Shown in pieces: positions 1 to 8,496 of a stretch of DNA of 42,421 bases. A program made the translations under genes and the position numbers. The DNA is taken from contig JAGGUP010000083.1 of assembly GCA_021158405.1 (NCBI GenBank), positions 1-42,421 on the forward strand. The letters run 5' to 3'. This DNA is from Bacteroidales bacterium (GTDB taxonomy: Bacteria; Bacteroidota; Bacteroidia; Bacteroidales; UBA12170). The notes beneath the pieces are model-generated. The model was not told the DNA's origin. It worked only from the letters and a program-made list of their open reading frames with translations, and ran no database searches. Position 1 is the first letter of the stretch. Every line of letters starts with the position of its first letter.

Positions 1-2
1 AT

Positions 3-2312
3 TTTAAACTTTATACTTCTATAAATCTTTTTGGATTAATACTAGGTTTAAGTTGTTCTGCCGTAATTTTCTTGTATGTGAGCTTTGAATTTTCATTCGA
101 TAATTTTCATAAGGATAAAGCGCGTATTTTTCGTGTAAATGAGATTTCTACCAGTCCTAAAAATAGAACAATTAGTCCTTCACTCAGAATGCCTTATGGC
201 CCGGCTTTGAAAGAAGAAATTTCTGAGATTGAAGAAGTAGTAAGAATACGGAACAATTGGCATATAAACACATTAAAATTTGAGGATAAGGAGCTTGCTC
301 TCGAAAAAGCAATTTTTGCCGATCCTGATTTATTCAGCTTTTTCTCTTTTAAAATACTTTCTGGGAATCCTAAACAACTCTTGGCGGATAAGAATAGCAT
401 TGTAATTACACAAAAAATTACCAAGCGAATATTTGGAGACAAAAACCCTTTAGGTAAGCTGATAACTTATGACAATAATACCTATACAATAACAGGTGTT
501 GTGGAAGATGTGCCATTAAATTCTCATATTAAATTTGATGCGGTTTTCCCAATGGAAACATTAATTGGTACGCCCGATGTTTTTGTGGGTTGGGATGGCG
601 GAATATCTGCTACTACTTTTGTTAAGCTTTATTCTAGTGAATTAGAAATAGAAGTTGAAGAAAAACTACCCGATTTTTTATGGGAAAAAGTAAACAAGAA
701 GAATGAAGATTCGGGTTTTCTAAGCGAGTTCTATTTAGAACCTTTGGATCAGATACATTTATTCTCAGATGTGGATTGGGATAGCAATGCAAAGAATGGA
801 AAATATGTGATGATCTTGTTGTTCATTGGGAGTTTAATTCTACTGATTGCTATTATTAATTATCTCTTCATTTCCAATGGTACATTAACACTTCGCTTAA
901 AGGAGTTTAGTATTAAAAACTATTTTGGATTTGGAGAATCGAACATTGCAAAACAGATATACACAGAATCCTTACTACTGTTTGTGATTGCAGGAATTGC
1001 TTCAATTATACTGCTCTATGAGTTTAGAAATCCTATTTCTCAGTTATTTAATGCCGAATTCTTAGCCTTTCAAATAAAAAAGAATATGCTCTTTTTGGCG
1101 ATTAGCATTCTTGTTATCAGTAGCATTACAAGCTTCATTCAATTTGTTATTTACAAAAGAAAAATACTTAACAATCGGGTTATAAGTTCTTATTCATCGC
1201 CTTTCCTTAGTAAGAAGTTGGTCTATATTTCTGCACTTCAGTTTTGTGTTTCCATCGGACTTATCTCCTCAATGCTTATTGTTTATAAGCAGTTGAACTA
1301 CGCTTTACATAAAGACTTAGGGTTCACAACAGAAAATGTTATTAATGTTTCGCACGGAGCTATTGGCTCCAAACAAAAAGTGCTAATCAATGAAATAACT
1401 AAACTGTCTGGCGTTGCAAATGCTTCAGCTAGTTTTGGTATTCCCGGCTTGGAAACTACAGCTAATGGATATCAACCAGAAGGTTCAGAACAGTGGCAAA
1501 TGTTTAGTGCACTTTATGTTGATGATAATTTCTTTAATACTTTTCATTTAGAACTCCTTGAAGGAAGAAATTTTAGGGAAGGTGCGAATAGCGATACAAA
1601 AAAGTTTATCGTAAACGAAACTTTAGCCAAACAGTTGAATTGGGAGAGTGCAGTTGGAAAATCAATGCGTAGAGATGGAAACCATGAAATTATTGGTGTG
1701 GTAAAAGATTTTCATGTAGGTTTGATTTACAGTAAAATACCACCATTAATTATCTCCAAAGAATGGTCAAAAAGATTTTATGCGCTATCCATAGCATTGA
1801 AGCCAGGCGAAACCCAGGAAACCATAAAACAGATTGAAAATATTTGGAAGAACATATTACCCGATGCTCCTTTCAATTATTCATTTATGGATGCAAAATT
1901 TGAAAGCTTGTATTCCGAGATAAAACAAACCGTAACTATTTTGTTACTATTTACCGGTATCTCTATTTTAATCTCCATTTTGGGTTTGTTTGGAATAACA
2001 TTTTTATTAATGAATAGTAAAGTGAAAGAAATTGGTATTCGTAAAGTAAACGGCGCCACCGTTTTGGAAATAGTAAAAATGCTAAACTACGATTTTATAA
2101 AATGGGTTGCCATTGCGTTTGTAATTGCTGTTCCCATTGCTTGGTACGTTATGGATAGGTGGCTACAAAACTTTGCTTACAAAATCGATATTAGTTGGTG
2201 GATTTTTGCATTTGCAGGGAGTATGGCTTTTCTGATAGCGCTAATAACTGTAAGTTGGCAATCCTATATAGCCGCACGTAAAAATCCAGTAGATGCTTTG
2301 AGATATGAATAA
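3..2312 (+). CDS. MacB/FtsX-type ABC transporter permease, 5' end missing
   Basis: The reading frame is already open at base 3 and has no start codon in the window, so the N-terminus is cut by the left edge. The extra residues before the first possible start (TTG at 72) form a hydrophobic helix ending in an LYVSFEFSFDNFH-type segment, typical of the first membrane helix of large Bacteroidota MacB-like permeases. A periplasmic MacB-core-like domain follows, then a first FtsX block of helices (around bases 800-1200), a second periplasmic domain, and a C-terminal FtsX block containing GIRKVNGA and ending in NPVDALRYE, the usual family ending. The visible part is about 770 residues, so only a few dozen are missing. 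Such proteins work with a separate LolD/MacB-type ATPase in export or lipoprotein handling; no ATPase gene is visible and the substrate cannot be told. Confidence 0.9.
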   Translation, partial: FKLYTSINLFGLILGLSCSAVIFLYVSFEFSFDNFHKDKARIFRVNEISTSPKNRTISPSLRMPYGPALKEEISEIEEVVRIRNNWHINTLKFEDKELALEKAIFADPDLFSFFSFKILSGNPKQLLADKNSIVITQKITKRIFGDKNPLGKLITYDNNTYTITGVVEDVPLNSHIKFDAVFPMETLIGTPDVFVGWDGGISATTFVKLYSSELEIEVEEKLPDFLWEKVNKKNEDSGFLSEFYLEPLDQIHLFSDVDWDSNAKNGKYVMILLFIGSLILLIAIINYLFISNGTLTLRLKEFSIKNYFGFGESNIAKQIYTESLLLFVIAGIASIILLYEFRNPISQLFNAEFLAFQIKKNMLFLAISILVISSITSFIQFVIYKRKILNNRVISSYSSPFLSKKLVYISALQFCVSIGLISSMLIVYKQLNYALHKDLGFTTENVINVSHGAIGSKQKVLINEITKLSGVANASASFGIPGLETTANGYQPEGSEQWQMFSALYVDDNFFNTFHLELLEGRNFREGANSDTKKFIVNETLAKQLNWESAVGKSMRRDGNHEIIGVVKDFHVGLIYSKIPPLIISKEWSKRFYALSIALKPGETQETIKQIENIWKNILPDAPFNYSFMDAKFESLYSEIKQTVTILLLFTGISILISILGLFGITFLLMNSKVKEIGIRKVNGATVLEIVKMLNYDFIKWVAIAFVIAVPIAWYVMDRWLQNFAYKIDISWWIFAFAGSMAFLIALITVSWQSYIAARKNPVDALRYE

Positions 2313-2363
2313 TAAATAATAATTGTTTGTTTATGCGATTTAAAATTATCAAAAAAAATTAAC

Positions 2364-2390
2364 GGAGTATTGTTAATAATATCTCCTTTT
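2364..2390. terminator. Hairpin between convergent permease and acr3 genes
   Basis: GGAG-TATT (2364-2371) pairs with AATA-a-CTCC (2378-2386) with one bulged base. TTTT follows on the plus strand, and a run of T follows on the minus strand after a few bases (the A-run around 2352-2359). It lies at the convergent ends of two genes and overlaps the last codons of acr3, so it may stop transcription both ways. The stem is short and AT-rich, so confidence is moderate. Confidence 0.45.
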
Positions 2391-3443
2391 AAACCAAAAA
2401 GCCACATTTACTAAGGCTATCATTACCGGAACTTCTACTAAAGGTCCAACTACTGCGGCAAATGCTTCACCTGAATTCATTCCGAAAATAGCAATAGCAA
2501 CAGCAATGGCCAGTTCAAAATTATTACTGGCAGCTGTAAAAGATAAGGTTACCGATTTTTCATAGTTCGCGCCCATTTTTTTGCTCATAAAAAATGACAG
2601 CAAAAACATCATTACAAAGTAAATCAACAATGGAATGGCTATTAAAACCACGTCTAATGGGATTTTGATAATGTATTCTCCCTTTAATGAAAACATTACA
2701 ATAATCGTAAAAAGTAAGGCAATGAGTGTTAAAGGACTGATTTTAGGAATAAATTTAGTATGATACCATTGCTTGCTTTTGACTCGTATTAAAATAAATC
2801 GGGTTAAGAAACCTGCAATAAAAGGGATTCCCAAATAGATAAATACACTTTTTGCAATTTCACCAATTGTTATATTTTCAACTGCATTATTGGTTGGAAC
2901 ACCAAACCATCCGGGTAAAATAGCAATAAAGAAATAAGCATAAACCGAAAAGAATAAGACCTGAAAGATGGAATTGAAAGCAACCAGACCGGCGGCATAT
3001 TGTGTATCGCCTTTTGCAAGATCGTTCCACACAATGACCATTGCAATGCAACGTGCTAAACCAATCATGATGATTCCATACATATAGGGAAGATTCGCGT
3101 TGTTTTCCCCCGGAAATAATTTAAAGAAAATAATGGCCAAAGCAAACATCAAAATAGGGCCGATTATCCAATTTTGAATTAAAGATATGGTGAGGATTTT
3201 ATAATCTTTAAATACATCACCCAATTCTTCGTATTTGACTTTTGCCATAGGTGGATACATCATTAAAATTAAACCAATAGCAATAGGCAAATTTGTTGTG
3301 CTTTCAGGCGAAGGTTTTAATGAATCCCAAAATTCGGCAATGGCAGGAAATAAGTATCCAGAGAGGACTCCAATGGCCATAGCGAGAAAAATCCACAATG
3401 TTAAATAACGGTCTAAAAATTTAAGTCGTTTTTTTGATGGCAT
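2373..3443 (-). CDS. acr3: Arsenite efflux permease, ACR3 family
   Basis: A 356-residue inner-membrane protein with about ten hydrophobic helices, the usual ACR3 size. ACR3 proteins expel arsenite (sometimes antimonite) using the proton gradient. The helix-4 signature [16 protein letters not shown] is present, with Cys132 at the position known to be essential in characterised ACR3 proteins. The late helix with [15 protein letters not shown] carries the conserved glutamate. It is the last gene of a tight minus-strand unit (arsR-arsC-arsM-acr3), 24 bases after arsM, so it is expected to be expressed with the reductase and methyltransferase under ArsR control. The family is clear; substrate range beyond As(III) is inferred from the family. 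Confidence 0.95.
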   Translation of the reverse strand: MPSKKRLKFLDRYLTLWIFLAMAIGVLSGYLFPAIAEFWDSLKPSPESTTNLPIAIGLILMMYPPMAKVKYEELGDVFKDYKILTISLIQNWIIGPILMFALAIIFFKLFPGENNANLPYMYGIIMIGLARCIAMVIVWNDLAKGDTQYAAGLVAFNSIFQVLFFSVYAYFFIAILPGWFGVPTNNAVENITIGEIAKSVFIYLGIPFIAGFLTRFILIRVKSKQWYHTKFIPKISPLTLIALLFTIIVMFSLKGEYIIKIPLDVVLIAIPLLIYFVMMFLLSFFMSKKMGANYEKSVTLSFTAASNNFELAIAVAIAIFGMNSGEAFAAVVGPLVEVPVMIALVNVAFWFKRRYY

Positions 3444-3467
3444 AACAATTTGTTTAAATGGTTAATA

Positions 3468-4271
3468 TTACTGTTTTATTCCTGTCACAGTAATGCTAAA
3501 AATTCCTGTTTTATTTTTTTTAAATATTCTTAAATCATCCATACTAATATAGTTGAGCATAACAGTATTTGGGATTTCAACTTCCTTTTCCTTTTTTACA
3601 TCGATCTCTTTAAACTTATTTTCCTTAATAATTTGGAGGTAGTCGTTTTTTTGGATAGCCCCTGATACACAACCAGCATACATTTCAGCATCTTCTTTAA
3701 TCTTATCAGGAAGATTCCCTGAAATAACAATATCCGAAACACAAAAACGCCCATCGGGTTTCAGTACCCGATAGATTTCACTAAAAGCCTTTTGCTTATC
3801 TGGAACCAAATTTAAAACACAATTCGAAATAACAATATCAAATGAATTGTCAGCTAAAGGCATTTCTTCAATATCACCTTGAATAAAATCTACATTTAAG
3901 AAACCCAATTTTTGATTGTTTTTATTCGCTTTTTCAATCATCGCATCTGTAAAATCAATTCCTATAACTTTGCCTGATTCTCCAACGATTGATCGTGCAA
4001 CAAAACAATCATTTCCTGCACCCGAACCTAAATCTAAAACAGAATGCCCCTTCTTAATATGGGCAAATTCAGTTGGTATTCCACAGCCCAAGCCAAGATC
4101 AGCATCTTTATGATAGCCTTGTAAATTTGAATAGTCATCACTAAATATGGTATAATCAACCGTATCGCAACAGCCAGTACTTCCGCAACAAGATGTTTCG
4201 TTTTGTTCTTTTGGCTGATTAGCTATTTCAGTATATTTTTTTTTAACGATTGCTTTTAAGTCTTTACTCAT
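3468..4271 (-). CDS. arsM: Arsenite S-adenosylmethionine methyltransferase
   Basis: A 267-residue class I methyltransferase that methylates As(III) using SAM. SAM motif I (VLDLGSGAGND) is at residues 78-88, with GIDFTDAM following. The four cysteines needed in characterised ArsM enzymes can be placed: Cys35 in the N-terminal CC-rich segment, Cys63 (LGLGCGIP), Cys151 (ISNCVLNL) and Cys201 (AGCVSGA). Their spacings of 28 (35 to 63) and 50 (151 to 201) agree with the family. An extra CC pair (28-29) precedes them. The ATG overlaps the arsC stop by four bases, suggesting translational coupling. Methylation yields volatile or more toxic trivalent methyl species, which makes the ArsP-like permease at 9364-10407 a sensible partner. 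Confidence 0.93.
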   Translation of the reverse strand: MSKDLKAIVKKKYTEIANQPKEQNETSCCGSTGCCDTVDYTIFSDDYSNLQGYHKDADLGLGCGIPTEFAHIKKGHSVLDLGSGAGNDCFVARSIVGESGKVIGIDFTDAMIEKANKNNQKLGFLNVDFIQGDIEEMPLADNSFDIVISNCVLNLVPDKQKAFSEIYRVLKPDGRFCVSDIVISGNLPDKIKEDAEMYAGCVSGAIQKNDYLQIIKENKFKEIDVKKEKEVEIPNTVMLNYISMDDLRIFKKNKTGIFSITVTGIKQ

Positions 4272-4708
4272 AGTTTTGTTTTTATGTCATTGATATAAAA
4301 CTTATAAAAGGCATCTTTAATTGCATTGCGTGTTTTACGGAATTCATTCCAAATAAATTCTTCTGTTCCTTTTGCATCCGAAGGGTCGTCGAAGCCAATA
4401 TGCAATCGATGTTTTACCTTACCTAAAAAGGCAGGACAAACTTCGTTGGCACCACCACAAACCGTAATTACATAATCCCAAGATTTGTCAAGATATATAT
4501 CAATAGAATCGGAAGTGTGATGACTGATATCGATTCCAATATCTTTCATTACGGCAACAGCTTTTATATTTAATTTGCCCGAAGCTTCTGTTCCAGCCGA
4601 GCGAACAAATAGATTTTTATCAAATGATTCCAAGAAACCATGAGCCATTTGGCTACGACAGCTGTTTCCCGTACACAATACAAGTATCTTTATCTTATTT
4701 GCATTCAT
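4268..4708 (-). CDS. arsC: Thioredoxin-coupled arsenate reductase, LMW-PTP fold
   Basis: A 146-residue protein reducing arsenate to arsenite in the cytoplasm. The phosphatase-type P-loop CTGNSCRS begins at Cys12 with Arg18, which binds the oxyanion. Cys84 and Cys91 (VITVCGGANEVCPAF) are spaced like Cys82/Cys89 of the staphylococcal pI258 enzyme, so the three-cysteine relay that ends at thioredoxin is complete. The DDPSD loop (107-111) provides the general acid. This places it with the thioredoxin-linked class, not the glutaredoxin-linked E. coli type. It overlaps arsR upstream by 14 bases and arsM downstream by four, so the three genes are certainly co-transcribed. Confidence 0.94.
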   Translation of the reverse strand: MNANKIKILVLCTGNSCRSQMAHGFLESFDKNLFVRSAGTEASGKLNIKAVAVMKDIGIDISHHTSDSIDIYLDKSWDYVITVCGGANEVCPAFLGKVKHRLHIGFDDPSDAKGTEEFIWNEFRKTRNAIKDAFYKFYINDIKTKL

Positions 4709-5027
4709 AGCATTCTATATGTAATTGATTAAAAAATTCTTGAATCAAAGTCTGAAACTGAATGACTTTTTGAGGATTTAAACAATAATAGGTTTTAACG
4801 CCTTCCGTATGCCAATCGAGAAGTCCAATCGTTTTTAATTCTTTTAAGTGCTGATTTACTGTGGTTCTACTCAAAGGAAGCTCATCCGAAATATCTCCAG
4901 TGATACATCGCTTGCTAGCTACTAAGTATTGCAATATCTTTAATCGTGCAGGGTGAGCTAAAACTTTAAAAATAAGGGCTTTGTTGGTTAACTCTGAGTC
5001 GAATAATTCTGTTTTTGATTGTGCCAT
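4695..5027 (-). CDS. arsR: ArsR/SmtB-family repressor of unit A
   Basis: A 110-residue winged-helix repressor that should release DNA on binding As(III). The helix-turn-helix is at about 41-68 (ISDELPLSRTTVNQHLKELKTIGLL), followed by the wing ending in YYCLNP. Cysteines that may bind arsenite are Cys41 at the start of the DNA-binding region, Cys82 after the wing, and a C-terminal CYEC pair (106, 109). The classical ELCVCDL motif of E. coli ArsR is absent, so the sensing site must be built differently. It is first in the unit and is preceded by two copies of an 18-base palindrome covering its predicted promoter, pointing to autorepression. Confidence 0.93.
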   Translation of the reverse strand: MAQSKTELFDSELTNKALIFKVLAHPARLKILQYLVASKRCITGDISDELPLSRTTVNQHLKELKTIGLLDWHTEGVKTYYCLNPQKVIQFQTLIQEFFNQLHIECYECK

Positions 5028-5039
5028 TTCAATTTTATT

Positions 5040-5057
5040 TGACGCAAATATACGTCA
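5040..5057. promoter_or_regulatory. ArsR operator 1 enclosing the -7 box of unit A
   Basis: TGACGCAAATATACGTCA is an interrupted palindrome (arms TGACG/CGTCA plus an inner A/T match), 12 bases before the arsR ATG. Its centre, read on the minus strand, is TATATTTG (5045-5052), a perfect match to the Bacteroidota TAnnTTTG -7 box. A repressor sitting here would cover the promoter. No TTG -33 element is seen at the expected distance upstream. Confidence 0.7.
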
Positions 5058-5068
5058 TATATTTGTAT

Positions 5069-5086
5069 TAACGTAATAATACGTCA
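5069..5086. promoter_or_regulatory. ArsR operator 2 of unit A
   Basis: TAACGTAATAATACGTCA repeats the pattern of the 5040-5057 site (shared form TRACGYA-N4-TRCGTYA). The centres of the two sites are 29 bases apart, close to three helical turns, so two repressor dimers could bind the same face of the DNA. Confidence 0.6.
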
Positions 5087-5102
5087 CTAAATTAAAAAAT
5101 AT

Positions 5103-5126
5103 AAAAAAACCGAGTTCGAAAACCCG
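5103..5126 (-). terminator. Rho-independent terminator of the fmdE unit
   Basis: On the minus strand CGGGTT-TTCG-AACTCG forms a six-pair stem (one G-T pair) with a four-base TTCG loop, followed by G and seven T. It lies about 30 bases past the stop of the gene at 5157 and before the arsR promoter, separating unit C from unit A. Confidence 0.75.
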
Positions 5127-5156
5127 ATTCTATCTATTGTATATATTACCGAAAGC

Positions 5157-5759
5157 TTATTTGGCAGCACAATCCATACAAACTTTTTTATCGCCTTTAA
5201 TACGACCATATTCCATAACAGTCATTTCGCCACATTCTTCGCAAACAAAACCATCAAAACTGTCTTTTTTAGGTTCGAGTTTGTAATCAAAAATTGGAGA
5301 AATATTAAGAAGCATCTCAGCTGGAGCATTCATAACATTGTTAACTAATGGGTCAACAACTTCAGCGGGAACTATACTTGCTGGTTTACCAATCATTCTG
5401 TAGTCAGTAAAAAATATTGTTTTTTTGTTATTGAGCATGGCTTCGGCTTTGGGTGTAACACGTACAGCTTTGCCAGTAGCTCGATCAACTACAGTTACAG
5501 CCCATTTTCCTTTGTATGTTTTTTTTATATTTCCTTTCCCAAAGGTTGTCCCCATGATAACCTGTAAGCCATCTGCATAACATGTAGCACAATGGTCGTC
5601 GCCTAAGTCAACAAATGCTAATAATTGACCGTCTTTTGCACGTTCAACGCCTAAAGCGTTCATTGCAGCTGCACCTACTCGCAAGCCCATTGGCATTGCT
5701 GGGCATTTATGTCCGTGAAATTTTTGCCCGAATTCGAGCCATTCGTTTGGATTTATCAT
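5157..5759 (-). CDS. FmdE-family protein with C-terminal zinc ribbon (copy 1)
   Basis: A 200-residue soluble protein of the family named after subunit E of formylmethanofuran dehydrogenase. The FmdE core opens with FHGHKCP (Cys19) and continues with DDHCATCYADG and GTTFGKGN. A C-terminal zinc ribbon is formed by CEEC (173/176) and CMDC (194/197). Compared with copy 2 (8497-9141) it has an additional cysteine, giving C57-x2-C60 where copy 2 has only the second. No formylmethanofuran dehydrogenase or methanogenesis gene is nearby, so the name is historical. Last gene of a five-gene unit and followed by a good terminator. Role unknown; metal binding or insertion is a fair inference from the Cys/His content and neighbours. 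Confidence 0.88.
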   Translation of the reverse strand: MINPNEWLEFGQKFHGHKCPAMPMGLRVGAAAMNALGVERAKDGQLLAFVDLGDDHCATCYADGLQVIMGTTFGKGNIKKTYKGKWAVTVVDRATGKAVRVTPKAEAMLNNKKTIFFTDYRMIGKPASIVPAEVVDPLVNNVMNAPAEMLLNISPIFDYKLEPKKDSFDGFVCEECGEMTVMEYGRIKGDKKVCMDCAAK

Positions 5760-5777
5760 AATTCTATAATTAAAAAT

Positions 5778-6674
5778 TTAATGAATAATTTGTTTATTGT
5801 CATCAACCGAAAATTCCGGTTGAATGGTTATATGCCCAATTTTATGATTGGCAAGAACCTCTTTTATTTTTGTTAATATCGTTTCAAATTCACTTATTTT
5901 AATGTCTTTTTTCAGATCAACATGTGCTTCAAACATAATATTGTGTTCATTTATTTGCCAGATATGTACGTGATGAATATTTTCGATTTCTGATATTAAT
6001 TCCACCTCAGAAACAATTTTAGGAAGCTCAATTTCTGTAGGAGTAAACTGCATGATAATACGAAGAGCAGCTTTAAAAATCCCCCAACTGGTATAAAGCA
6101 AATAAATAGCAATGGCAATAGAAAAAACGGCATCTACCCAATACCATTGCAAATATTTCATAGTCAATCCACCGACCAAAACTGCAATAGAAGTGAGCAT
6201 ATCGCTAAACAAATGCAGGTAGGCCGATTTCATATTCATATTATCGTGAGTGTCGTTACGAATAAATAGAACACTCAAACCATTTACGGCAATACTTGCA
6301 ATGGCTAACCAGATGACCCAATCGGCAGCAACTGTAATGGGATGAAAAAGGCGCTGGATTCCTTCGTAAAGAATAAAAAATGCCAGCACCATCAAGGTTG
6401 CTGAATTTATAAAGGCGGCAATAATTTCTGAGCGTTTAAAACCATAAGTTTGATTATCCGTTGCCTTTCTCTTTGTTAGTTTATTGGCAATGTAACTCAC
6501 CACGAGTGAAATTACATCGCTAAAGTTATGAGTGGCATCGCTAATAAGCGCCATACTCCCGGAGATTATTCCACCAATAAGTTCAGCTAGTGTAATTCCA
6601 ATATTAAGACCAATTGACCAACCTAAATTCTTACCACTTACTTCGTGGTGATGATGTTCTGTTTTGTTTCCCAT
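5778..6674 (-). CDS. Cation diffusion facilitator, zinc type (CzcD/ZitB-like)
   Basis: A 298-residue inner-membrane antiporter with six helices and a C-terminal cytoplasmic domain. The transport site is visible as His49-x3-Asp53 in helix 2 (SDATHNFSD) and His154-x3-Asp158 in helix 5 (HLFSD), the HD/HD set usual for Zn2+ (also Cd2+) exporters rather than Mn2+ ones. A HHHH stretch at 7-10 may bind metal at the N-terminus. The C-terminal domain (about 212-290) with HVHIWQ is the usual dimerising metal-sensing fold. It sits five bases after the porin gene and 18 before FmdE copy 1, so it belongs to unit C. Zinc-type specificity is inferred from motifs. Confidence 0.93.
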   Translation of the reverse strand: MGNKTEHHHHEVSGKNLGWSIGLNIGITLAELIGGIISGSMALISDATHNFSDVISLVVSYIANKLTKRKATDNQTYGFKRSEIIAAFINSATLMVLAFFILYEGIQRLFHPITVAADWVIWLAIASIAVNGLSVLFIRNDTHDNMNMKSAYLHLFSDMLTSIAVLVGGLTMKYLQWYWVDAVFSIAIAIYLLYTSWGIFKAALRIIMQFTPTEIELPKIVSEVELISEIENIHHVHIWQINEHNIMFEAHVDLKKDIKISEFETILTKIKEVLANHKIGHITIQPEFSVDDNKQIIH

Positions 6675-6679
6675 AATTC

Positions 6680-7675
6680 TTAGTTAAAAAAGATTTGAAC
6701 CTGTATGGATGCAAAATAATTCTGCAACTGACCGTTGTTTATTTGAAATCCGTTATCGACCATAATTTTTAGTTTATCTTTATTAAAAAGACAATTGTAT
6801 GCTAGATGAATTTCGGGTGCATCCGTTGTGGTTCCCATAATATCGTTGTATTTATTGAATGATGAAACCAGCTGGTTTTTACCTAGGTTTAAAGTGGCCA
6901 AAATGTAGTATCCGTCTGCAATGTTGCCATCTAAATTGGCGCGGAGGTATTCCGATTGTATTTCGAAGTTTTTAAGTTGAAGTTTTGCAAACAAATTATA
7001 ACGGAAATCGTTTCCCGAAAACAGCTCGCTGTCGGGAATTATTTTAAGCAATTGCAAATTGTCGGCTTTACGATACATTAGTGAATACCCAACTACCAAA
7101 TGATGATTGAAAGCGTACAGCTTGGTTTTATGCGTTAGCATTATTCCCGAATAATCGAGTCGGTATTCCTTTATTCCGTTTCCGTTAAAAACACCAAACC
7201 ACGATTCAATGATTTTGGTTTTGTTCTGCCACTTTATCTCTACACCAATATCGCGAACGCCCAAAGTTCCGTTTGGTATTAAAGCATTGATTACATCAGC
7301 CCGCTCAGTGAGAGGAATAATAGCATCAGATTGAAAACGCTGTAAGCTGTAATGAGGAATAAACTGCCCAAAGTTCAATCTGAATTGTTTCAAACGATAA
7401 AAACCTACGACATCTTGTAGTACAAATTTCTCGTTCTGAAAACTACTTAGTGTTGTTTGCACCTTAAAACCCCAGTTTTTATTAAATTCAGGAAAGGATT
7501 GTACCCAGAGTTTCATTCTTCGTATGGCAAAAGAATTTATATCATTAAAATTGCTTGTAAATCGTAATTGCGTATAACCATTCCATGCCACTTTGGGTGA
7601 ATCAGTGTGTTGAGCAAAAGATTGCACTGTTCCAATCAGCAAAAACAACAGCAGAATATGTTTGGGATTTCTCAT
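6680..7675 (-). CDS. Outer-membrane beta-barrel porin, OprO/P-like
   Basis: A 331-residue protein with a clear signal peptide (first 22 residues, ending QSFAQ) and alternating strand patterns up to a C-terminal aromatic ending (VQIFFN). The order of features, including NWGFKVQTTLSS, FRLNFGQFIPHYSLQRFQS and IPNGTLGVRDIGVEI, resembles phosphate-selective porin O/P and short-chain porins of Bacteroidota. It should form a channel in the outer membrane. It lies three bases after the TauE/SafE exporter gene and five before the CDF gene, so inner- and outer-membrane transport are encoded together. That would fit passage of an anion or metal across both membranes, but the substrate is not shown. Confidence 0.8.
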   Translation of the reverse strand: MRNPKHILLLFLLIGTVQSFAQHTDSPKVAWNGYTQLRFTSNFNDINSFAIRRMKLWVQSFPEFNKNWGFKVQTTLSSFQNEKFVLQDVVGFYRLKQFRLNFGQFIPHYSLQRFQSDAIIPLTERADVINALIPNGTLGVRDIGVEIKWQNKTKIIESWFGVFNGNGIKEYRLDYSGIMLTHKTKLYAFNHHLVVGYSLMYRKADNLQLLKIIPDSELFSGNDFRYNLFAKLQLKNFEIQSEYLRANLDGNIADGYYILATLNLGKNQLVSSFNKYNDIMGTTTDAPEIHLAYNCLFNKDKLKIMVDNGFQINNGQLQNYFASIQVQIFFN

Positions 7676-7678
7676 GAT

Positions 7679-8479
7679 TTAAGCAATAACACCATAAACC
7701 ATTTTAGCGGCAATCAGCAGCAATACAATGGCATAAACCACTTTGACTTGTTTCGATTTTGCCTTTTGAGTCATATAGCGGCCTCCCAATTGAGACCCAA
7801 TAATAACAGCCAAGACAACAATGGCAGTAAGCCACCAATTCATATGCCCTTGCGACATATGTCCCAAATATCCGGAAAAGGAAGAAAAGGTGACTACAAA
7901 AGCAGTTGTTGCGGCGGCCTCTTTTGTTTTATAACCCATCATCATAAGAATAGGAGCAATAATAAATCCGCCACCTAAACCTAACATACCACCGATAAAT
8001 CCAGCAGAAGAACCAACAAAAAAACCAATCAGGCTACGCTTTTTAAGCGACATCATTTGTTCGGGTTCTGCTTGTTTGGAAGCCCAAAGTATTCGTAGAG
8101 CGGCGGCAACAACCATTATTGCAAAGAGTATTTTTAATGTTTGTACCGGGACTCTGTCGCTGGTCATGGCTCCCAATGGCGAAGCAATTAAAGCTGTTAC
8201 AGCCATTACTGCGCCTCCTTTCCAGTCAACGAGTTTTTTACGGGCGAAAGGAATAAGTACTAGTAAGGTGTTTAATCCGTTTAATAATAAGCCTAAAGGT
8301 ATGGCTACGGCTACCATATCGAAGCCTGCCCAGTTTAAAACGGGAACATATACCATTCCGCCTCCTAAGCCCAGCATAGCAAAAATGAAGGAGGCTATGG
8401 CGATGATAAAAAAGACAATTGTGTAAAGCATAATTAATTTTTTTACAGAAGGTGGATGCCAACTTTTATTTGTTGACAT
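7679..8479 (-). CDS. TauE/SafE (TSUP) family anion exporter
   Basis: A 266-residue inner-membrane protein with about eight helices and the repeated glycine motif of the family (FAMLGLGGGMVYVP near the N-terminus and GGMLGLGGGFIIAP in the second half). TSUP proteins move sulfite, sulfoacetate, thiosulfate or similar small anions; specificity cannot be read from sequence. The first 16 residues (MSTNKSWHPPSVKKLI) are polar and could be an over-extension, since a second ATG at 8431 begins just before the first helix. It follows FmdE copy 2 by 17 bases, so a link between an FmdE protein and a sulfur-type anion exporter is suggested. Confidence 0.92.
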   Translation of the reverse strand: MSTNKSWHPPSVKKLIMLYTIVFFIIAIASFIFAMLGLGGGMVYVPVLNWAGFDMVAVAIPLGLLLNGLNTLLVLIPFARKKLVDWKGGAVMAVTALIASPLGAMTSDRVPVQTLKILFAIMVVAAALRILWASKQAEPEQMMSLKKRSLIGFFVGSSAGFIGGMLGLGGGFIIAPILMMMGYKTKEAAATTAFVVTFSSFSGYLGHMSQGHMNWWLTAIVVLAVIIGSQLGGRYMTQKAKSKQVKVVYAIVLLLIAAKMVYGVIA

Positions 8480-8496
8480 CCATCTTTCACAAAGTC

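Noticed and set aside
5058-5065. Plus-strand TATATTTG between the two ArsR operators, looking like a rightward promoter
   Set aside because: No plus-strand gene lies downstream; the first gene it would reach (5157-5759) is on the minus strand. The match is probably chance in AT-rich palindromic DNA.
7607-8426. Plus-strand reading frames of about 120 codons opposite the porin and TSUP genes
   Set aside because: They lie antisense to well-supported genes, have low-complexity composition (Gln/Asn-rich or Lys/Ala-rich) and resemble no family. The same holds for the other antisense frames in the window, such as those opposite feoB, uvrB and the permease.
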